Positions 6,534 to 10,202 of a DNA stretch of 10,202 nucleotides are shown here, one piece after another (position 1 is the stretch's first letter; each line of letters opens with the position of its first letter). The DNA is from Bacillota bacterium (GTDB taxonomy: Bacteria; Bacillota; DTU030): NCBI GenBank assembly GCA_012842325.1, contig DUTA01000026.1, forward strand, positions 1-10,202. Direction: 5' to 3'. The translations under genes were made by a program, and so were the position numbers. The notes under the pieces are model-generated. The model was not told where the DNA came from, made no database searches, and saw nothing but the letters and a program-made list of their open reading frames with translations.

Positions 6534-6568
6534 TCAATTGACAGTTGACAATGGACAATTGACAATTA
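6534..6568. repeat. Heptamer tandem repeat, ACAATTG type, upstream of the unknown membrane protein
   Basis: Five successive 7-base units: TCAATTG, ACAGTTG, ACAATGG, ACAATTG and ACAATTA. The tract fills part of the 110-base spacer between the DUF4330-type gene and the membrane protein gene, ending a base or two from the latter's ribosome site. It matches the unit of the tract in front of csaB. Confidence 0.8.
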
Positions 6569-6630
6569 TTCATATTCGTTTCCGGCAACGGACACTGATT
6601 ACCACCGCAAATACGTCTGGCCTCACCGGC

Positions 6631-7116
6631 CTAATCCAGTACTTCCAGGCCAAAAACCACCGTCTCCACCTGGTAGGTCCGGGTCCGGATGGTGGGGGTC
6701 AGGCCGATGCGGACCTGCTGGCCGGTTATCTGGATATACTCCTCCGACACCTCCGCCGGCGATTCCAGGGTGAGGTAGATGTCATAGCGGCCGGGCACCT
6801 CGGCCTCCACCAGCTTCCCGTCTGCCGTCGGCACCACTTCCTTGGCAGGCACAACCTTGATATCGGTAATGGTCCCAAAATAACCGTTGCTGTTCTTCTC
6901 GTAGACCCGGTCGCCCAGGGCGATGGCATCCACCGTCGGCTGCCTCACCCCCTCCACCACCAGCTCGACCCGGACGGTTTTCGGTTCCGGCTGGTAGGAG
7001 GGATTCACATAGAGAAACTTGTAGGCACCAAAGGCCAGCACCAGGCCAAAGACCAGCACCACAGCCAGGTCGATAATATTCACCAGGCCGAACAGGCGTC
7101 CCTTTTCATCCAGCAT
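6631..7116 (-). CDS. DUF4330-type membrane-anchored protein
   Basis: A 161-residue protein of unknown function whose N-terminus, DEKGRLFGLVNIIDL (residues 3-17) leading into one membrane helix (about 12-33), matches the DUF4330 family as I remember it. The rest (about 40-161) is a soluble, beta-rich region, probably outside the membrane. Two ATGs are possible. The one at 7122 is only 3 bases from AAGGAGG (7126-7132), while the one at 7116 is 9 bases away and is preferred. The upstream glycosyltransferase stop codon (7123-7125) lies between ribosome site and start, so the two genes are tightly coupled. Its position in a wall-polysaccharide cluster suggests a role at the membrane in glycan assembly or export, but nothing in the sequence shows this. 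Confidence 0.82.
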   Translation of the reverse strand: MLDEKGRLFGLVNIIDLAVVLVFGLVLAFGAYKFLYVNPSYQPEPKTVRVELVVEGVRQPTVDAIALGDRVYEKNSNGYFGTITDIKVVPAKEVVPTADGKLVEAEVPGRYDIYLTLESPAEVSEEYIQITGQQVRIGLTPTIRTRTYQVETVVFGLEVLD

Positions 7117-7122
7117 AGACAT

Positions 7123-8256
7123 CTACCTCCTTGTCCCCGCGGCAAGTATCTCTTTATAGATAGCAATGTGGGCTGCAGCCATCTTCGCCGTGGAAAAATT
7201 GTCCCTGACATGGGCATAAAACCTCTCCCCCACCTGCCGGCGCAGCTCGCCGTCACCCAGGAGCCGGTTCAGGATCCGGGCCAGGGCCCGGCTGTCCCCG
7301 GGGGTAAAGAGGAAGCCGTTCTCCCCGTCCACAATCAGCTCCGGTATCCCCCCCACCCGGGTCGCCACCGTCGGCAGCCTGTAGAGGGCCCCTTCCAGAA
7401 GGACATAGGGGAAACTCTCGCTCCTGGAGGTGAGGACATTGATATCGATGGCGTTGAAATAATTGCCGGGCTCCGCAACATAGCCGATAAAATGGACGGC
7501 CCCCTCAATTCCCAGCTTCCGGGCCTTCTGCAAAAGGTTGCTGCCCTCGGCCCCATCCCCGGCAATGATGAAGCGGGTTTCCGGGAACTTTTCCAGGACC
7601 GCCGGCACCGCCTCCAGGAGAACGGCCTGGTCCTTCACCGGGTGAAGCCTTCCCATGGTACCCACCAGGGGGGCGCCAGGGGGCACAGTCACCCCGGCCC
7701 GGGCGAGGAAGGCCTCCTTGGCCAGGGAAGGCACCGGGTTTTGGGAAAGGTCGATGCCGTTGTAGACGGTAAAGATCCGGTCCCCGGGAAAGCCCCGGGC
7801 AATGAGCATCTGGCGGAAATGCTCGGAAACGGCCAGGTAGTAATCGAAGAAGCGCAGGGCCAATTTATTGAGGTTGGTGTAGACCAGCTGCTTGTAAAAA
7901 TTCCCCAAAAAATCCAGCTCGTAATCGCTGTGGATAGTGGTCACCAGGGGGACCTTGAGCCACCTCTTCAAAAGGGCGGTGATGAAATTGGCCCGGGAGC
8001 CGTGGCTGTGGACAAGATCATAGCCCCCCTCCTCCACCACCTGCCTGAGCTTTCCCACCACACTTAAGTCATAGCGGCGCTCCTGGGGAAGCAGGCGGGC
8101 AGGAATACCCCCGGCCGCGGCCTCCCGGTAGACGGGACCATCCAGAAAGCAGAGGATATGGGCATCTATCTCGCCCTGCAGGGCCTGCAGCAGCCCCAGG
8201 ATGTGGGATTTCCCTCCCCCGGTATCGCCGCCGCTGGTCACATGGAGTACCTTCAC
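7123..8256 (-). CDS. GT4-family glycosyltransferase
   Basis: This is a 377-residue GT-B fold retaining glycosyltransferase of the GT4 group, which moves a sugar from a nucleotide-sugar donor to a lipid-linked glycan in the cytoplasm. The N-terminal acceptor domain shows the glycine-rich loop GGDTGGGKSHIL (9-20) and HSHGSRAN (83-90). The C-terminal donor domain shows GRLHPVKDQ (202-210), AGDGAEGSNL (232-241) and the SRSESFPYVLLEGAL stretch (277-291), with the E-x7-E type donor-binding glutamates at 280 and 288. It starts at GTG with GGAGG 9 bases upstream (8266-8270). It appears to be the first gene of the polysaccharide operon, since a terminator-like hairpin lies just upstream. The sugar and acceptor cannot be determined from sequence. 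Confidence 0.92.
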   Translation of the reverse strand: MKVLHVTSGGDTGGGKSHILGLLQALQGEIDAHILCFLDGPVYREAAAGGIPARLLPQERRYDLSVVGKLRQVVEEGGYDLVHSHGSRANFITALLKRWLKVPLVTTIHSDYELDFLGNFYKQLVYTNLNKLALRFFDYYLAVSEHFRQMLIARGFPGDRIFTVYNGIDLSQNPVPSLAKEAFLARAGVTVPPGAPLVGTMGRLHPVKDQAVLLEAVPAVLEKFPETRFIIAGDGAEGSNLLQKARKLGIEGAVHFIGYVAEPGNYFNAIDINVLTSRSESFPYVLLEGALYRLPTVATRVGGIPELIVDGENGFLFTPGDSRALARILNRLLGDGELRRQVGERFYAHVRDNFSTAKMAAAHIAIYKEILAAGTRR

Positions 8257-8327
8257 ACTGCAACACCTCCGGCGAGGTCGACCCTATTACATTCGCTGGC
8301 AGTCCCCCGTATTCCTGCCTGTTCCCC

Positions 8328-8358
8328 ATTATCCCCGAAATTGCCAATCCTAGACCAA
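8328..8358 (-). promoter_or_regulatory. Possible promoter of the polysaccharide operon
   Basis: TTGGTC (8353-8358) and GATAAT (8328-8333) lie 19 bases apart on the minus strand, just downstream of the hairpin that ends the preceding unit and about 70 bases before the GT4 start. The -10 is good (5 of 6 bases); the -35 is fair and the spacer is long. The rest of the spacer shows no other structure I can name. Confidence 0.25.
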
Positions 8359-8365
8359 CCAAAAT

Positions 8366-8411
8366 AGGGGACAACCCCTGCCCGGTTCAGTCAGGCAGGG
8401 GGATGTCCCCT
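8366..8411. terminator. Rho-independent terminator after the secA-prfB unit
   Basis: A long two-part stem: AGGGGACA (8366-8373) with TGTCCCCT (8404-8411), then CCCCTGCC (8375-8382) with GGCAGGGG (8394-8401), closing on an 11-base loop. On the minus strand it begins about 25 bases past the stop of the secreted-protein gene and is followed by ATTTT. On the plus strand it is followed by five T. It should stop transcription of the secA-prfB unit before the polysaccharide operon. Its outer arms share the octamer AGGGGACA with the hairpin at 651-684. Confidence 0.75.
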
Positions 8412-8436
8412 TTTTCACCGGTACAGTAAAACCCCC

Positions 8437-8844
8437 TTACTGGATCCGGTAGCCTCCCCTGACCATCAGGATGGTGTCGGTTTCGGCCCTGACACCCCGC
8501 CCGTCATCCCGGGGGACAATCAGCAGGTGATTGGCCGGGACGACTTCTCCCCCAGCCAGATCCCTGCCCTGGGTGACGTCGCACAGTCCCCCCAGGGAGC
8601 TGGCAACGACAGTGGCCCGGCCGCCCCGCAGGATTATCTCCGTCCCGCCTTCGGCGATGAGACTCTGGCCCCCCTGCAGGTTCACCACTTCCAGCTTCAG
8701 GAACTTGTCCACATAGCTCTTGGCCACCAGGGGGTCAACCTCTGAACCCGGGGCCGAACCCTGGGCCAGGACAGCACCGCCCAGCAGGAAGCCCAGCAGC
8801 AGGGCTGCCAGGACAACCGGTCCAACCTGCTTCTTCGAAAACAT
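8437..8844 (-). CDS. Small secreted protein of unknown function
   Basis: A 135-residue protein with a clear signal peptide: two Lys at 4-5, a hydrophobic core at about 9-26 and a cleavage site after Ala27 (VLA then QG). The mature part is beta-rich and holds EGGTEIILRGG (65-75), DVTQGRDL (89-96) and NHLLIVPRDDGRG (105-117), ending in a VRGGY motif (128-132). I believe similar modules occur in other Clostridia but cannot name a family. Two ATGs are possible. The one at 8850 touches its ribosome site GGGAGGAGG (8851-8859), whereas the one at 8844 is 6 bases away and is preferred. It follows prfB by 35 bases and precedes a terminator, so it is probably the last gene of the secA-prfB transcript. 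Export of this protein could use the SecA encoded with it, but that is only a thought. Confidence 0.85.
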   Translation of the reverse strand: MFSKKQVGPVVLAALLLGFLLGGAVLAQGSAPGSEVDPLVAKSYVDKFLKLEVVNLQGGQSLIAEGGTEIILRGGRATVVASSLGGLCDVTQGRDLAGGEVVPANHLLIVPRDDGRGVRAETDTILMVRGGYRIQ

Positions 8845-8879
8845 AGACATCCTCCTCCCTGTCCAGGATTACCTGCATA

Positions 8880-10017
8880 TTACACCGGGCCGGAGGAAAA
8901 TCCTCCCTGGCCCCGGGCATTTTGGCGCAAATAGGCGAAGATGAAGGGGTCCAGGTTGCCGTCCATTACCCCTTCGGCATTCCCCACCTCCACCCCGGTC
9001 CGGTGGTCCTTCACCAGCTTGTAGGGCTGGAAGACGTAGGAGCGGATCTGACTTCCCCAGGCAATCTCCTGCTGCTCCCCCCGGAGCTGGTCCAGCTCCG
9101 ATTCCCGGGCCCGCCGTTCCCGCTCAAAGAGGCGGGCCTGGAGGATCTTCATGGCCCGCGCCCGGTTGGCGTGCTGGGAGCGTTCCCCCTGGCAGGTGAC
9201 CACGATCCCCGTGGGCAGGTGGGTAATCCGGACGGCCGAATCCGTCTTGTTCACATGCTGGCCCCCGGCCCCGCTGGCCCGGAAGGTATCGATCCGGAGG
9301 TCCTGGGGTTTGATCTCCACCTCCAGCTCATCATCCTTCACTTCGGGCAAAACCTCCACGGCGGCAAAGGAAGTGTGACGTCGCCCCGAGGCATCGAAGG
9401 GAGATATCCGCACCAGCCGGTGCACCCCCATCTCCCCCTTGAGATAGCCGTAGGCATTTTCGCCGCTGACCAGGATGGTGGCACTCTTCACCCCGGCCTC
9501 CTCCCCGGGGAGCAGGTCCAGGACCTCCACCTGAAAGCCGTTGTCCTCGGCCCAGCGGGTGTACATTCTAAGGAGCATCCCCACCCAGTCCTGGGCCTCG
9601 GTGCCGCCGGCACCGGCATGGAGGGCGACGATGGCATTATGGCCGTCATAATCCCCGTGGAGAAGGGCAGCCAGCTCCATTCTTTCCACCCGGGCCTGGA
9701 GGCCTTCCAGGGCGGCGGCCACCTCCCCCAGGGTTTCCTGGTCTCCTTCCTCTTCTCCCAGCTGGGCCAGCACTTCCAGCTCCTCCAGCTCCTTTTCCAC
9801 CTGCCGGAAGCCCTGCACCGCGTCCCGGTGCCTGGTCAATTCCTGCATCACTTCCTGGGCGGCGGCCGGATCCTCCCAGAAGCCCGGCCGGGCCGCCTCT
9901 TCCTCCAGGGCGGCTATCCTTGCTTCTTTGCCGGCAATGTCAAAGGGACTCCCTCACTTCCGCGAGTTTTTCCTGAAGGCTCTGCAACAGGCGCTGCAAG
10001 TCCTCATAAAGGATCAC
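8880..10017 (-). CDS. prfB: Peptide chain release factor 2 (programmed +1 frameshift)
   Basis: RF2 reads UGA and UAA stop codons and releases the finished peptide from the ribosome. The gene is in two frames. A 25-codon first part runs from a GTG at 10017 (AAAGGAG at 10026-10032, spacing 8) to CTT, then an in-frame TGA at 9940-9942. A +1 shift continues at GAC (9941) for 353 more residues, 378 in total, close to the usual length. SPF (205-207), the stop-reading motif specific to RF2, and GGQ (251-253), which triggers hydrolysis, fall at almost the same residue numbers as in E. coli RF2. Regulation is by autocontrol: low RF2 makes the ribosome pause at its own UGA and shift. It follows secA by 30 bases, a common Firmicute pairing. 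It is not a pseudogene, because the interrupting stop is the conserved recoding site. Confidence 0.96.
9939..9954 (-). promoter_or_regulatory. prfB recoding site
   Basis: On the minus strand: AGGGAG (9949-9954), a three-base spacer TCC, then CTTTGAC (9939-9945). This is the classic arrangement for +1 slippage on CUU at a UGA followed by C. The internal Shine-Dalgarno-like element sits at the same distance as in E. coli prfB, and the UGA is codon 26 in both. Confidence 0.95.
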
Positions 10018-10047
10018 TGGCACCACTCCTTTTCTCCTCAGTTCAGC

Positions 10048-10202
10048 CTAATTCTTCCTACCACAGCACTTCTTGTATTTCTTGCCGCTGCCGCAGGGAC
10101 AGGGATCATTGCGGCCGATCTTCTTCCCCTCCCGGCGGACCGGCTGGGGCGGGGCCGCCTGGCCCCGGTTGGTGGCCACCGCCACCGGCTGCCTCTGCTC
10201 CT
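10048..10202 (-). CDS. secA: SecA, C-terminal end (partial)
   Basis: Only the last 50 residues are in the window; the gene continues past the right edge. They comprise a Pro/Gln/Ala-rich linker followed by GRNDPCPCGSGKKYKKCCGR, the SEC-C zinc-binding tail with the pattern C-x-C-x8-C-C. SecA is the ATPase that drives preproteins through the SecYEG channel. The zinc tail is a targeting and regulatory element that contacts SecB in Proteobacteria and lipids or the ribosome elsewhere. The gene ends in TAG at 10048-10050, 30 bases before prfB, and the two are very likely co-transcribed. SEC-C tails also occur on unrelated proteins, but the prfB neighbour makes SecA by far the best reading. Confidence 0.9.
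   Translation of the reverse strand, partial: EQRQPVAVATNRGQAAPPQPVRREGKKIGRNDPCPCGSGKKYKKCCGRKN

Noticed and set aside
6521..6565. TTG start giving the unknown membrane protein 15 extra residues
   Set aside because: The first ten codons are translated heptamer repeat and there is no ribosome site before the TTG, while the GTG at 6520 has one.
6538..8067. 509-residue plus-strand open frame opposite the GT4 and DUF4330-type genes
   Set aside because: It starts in the heptamer repeat tract and mirrors conserved minus-strand proteins, with no initiation signal.
8880..9851. prfB as a truncated or frameshifted pseudogene
   Set aside because: The apparent break is the conserved CTTTGAC recoding site with its internal Shine-Dalgarno, and all functional motifs are intact.

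Overview
The window looks like a GC-rich chromosomal segment (about 60% by eye) from a Gram-positive, probably spore-forming member of the Clostridia, of the Moorella or Peptococcaceae kind. Three things point there: a secA-prfB pair with a programmed frameshift in prfB, a transketolase split into two genes, and a csaB/TagA-type cell-wall polysaccharide cluster. The genus is inferred from style and gene content, not from a database match. No tRNA, rRNA, CRISPR array or insertion sequence was recognised.

Layout, read from the right because nearly everything is on the minus strand. (1) 10202-8437: the last 50 codons of secA, then prfB (release factor 2, with a +1 frameshift site), then a small secreted protein of unknown function. 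A strong hairpin at 8366-8411 ends this unit. (2) 8256-2739: a tightly packed run of six genes: a GT4 glycosyltransferase, a DUF4330-type membrane-anchored protein, a small unknown membrane protein, an O-antigen ligase/polymerase-family protein, csaB (polysaccharide pyruvyl transferase) and a WecG/TagA-family glycosyltransferase. This set plausibly builds, polymerises or ligates, and pyruvylates a secondary cell-wall polysaccharide, the kind of polymer that holds SLH-domain S-layer proteins. (3) 2498-697: the N-terminal and C-terminal halves of transketolase as two genes, closed by a hairpin at 651-684. (4) 1-584: the only plus-strand gene, a hydrophilic protein of unknown function converging on transketolase. 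Its frame is open to the left window edge and it contains an unusually good internal start site.

The least ordinary sequence is short 7-base tandem repeats inside the polysaccharide cluster. ACAATTG-type units lie just upstream of csaB and of the small membrane protein gene. TTTCGAA/CCTCGAA-type units run through the 3' end of the ligase gene and are translated as its C-terminal tail. Several starts were moved from the longest open frame to sites with a well-spaced Shine-Dalgarno sequence. I found no clearly new defence or mobile system. The best candidate for something little described is the polysaccharide cluster with its unknown membrane partner.
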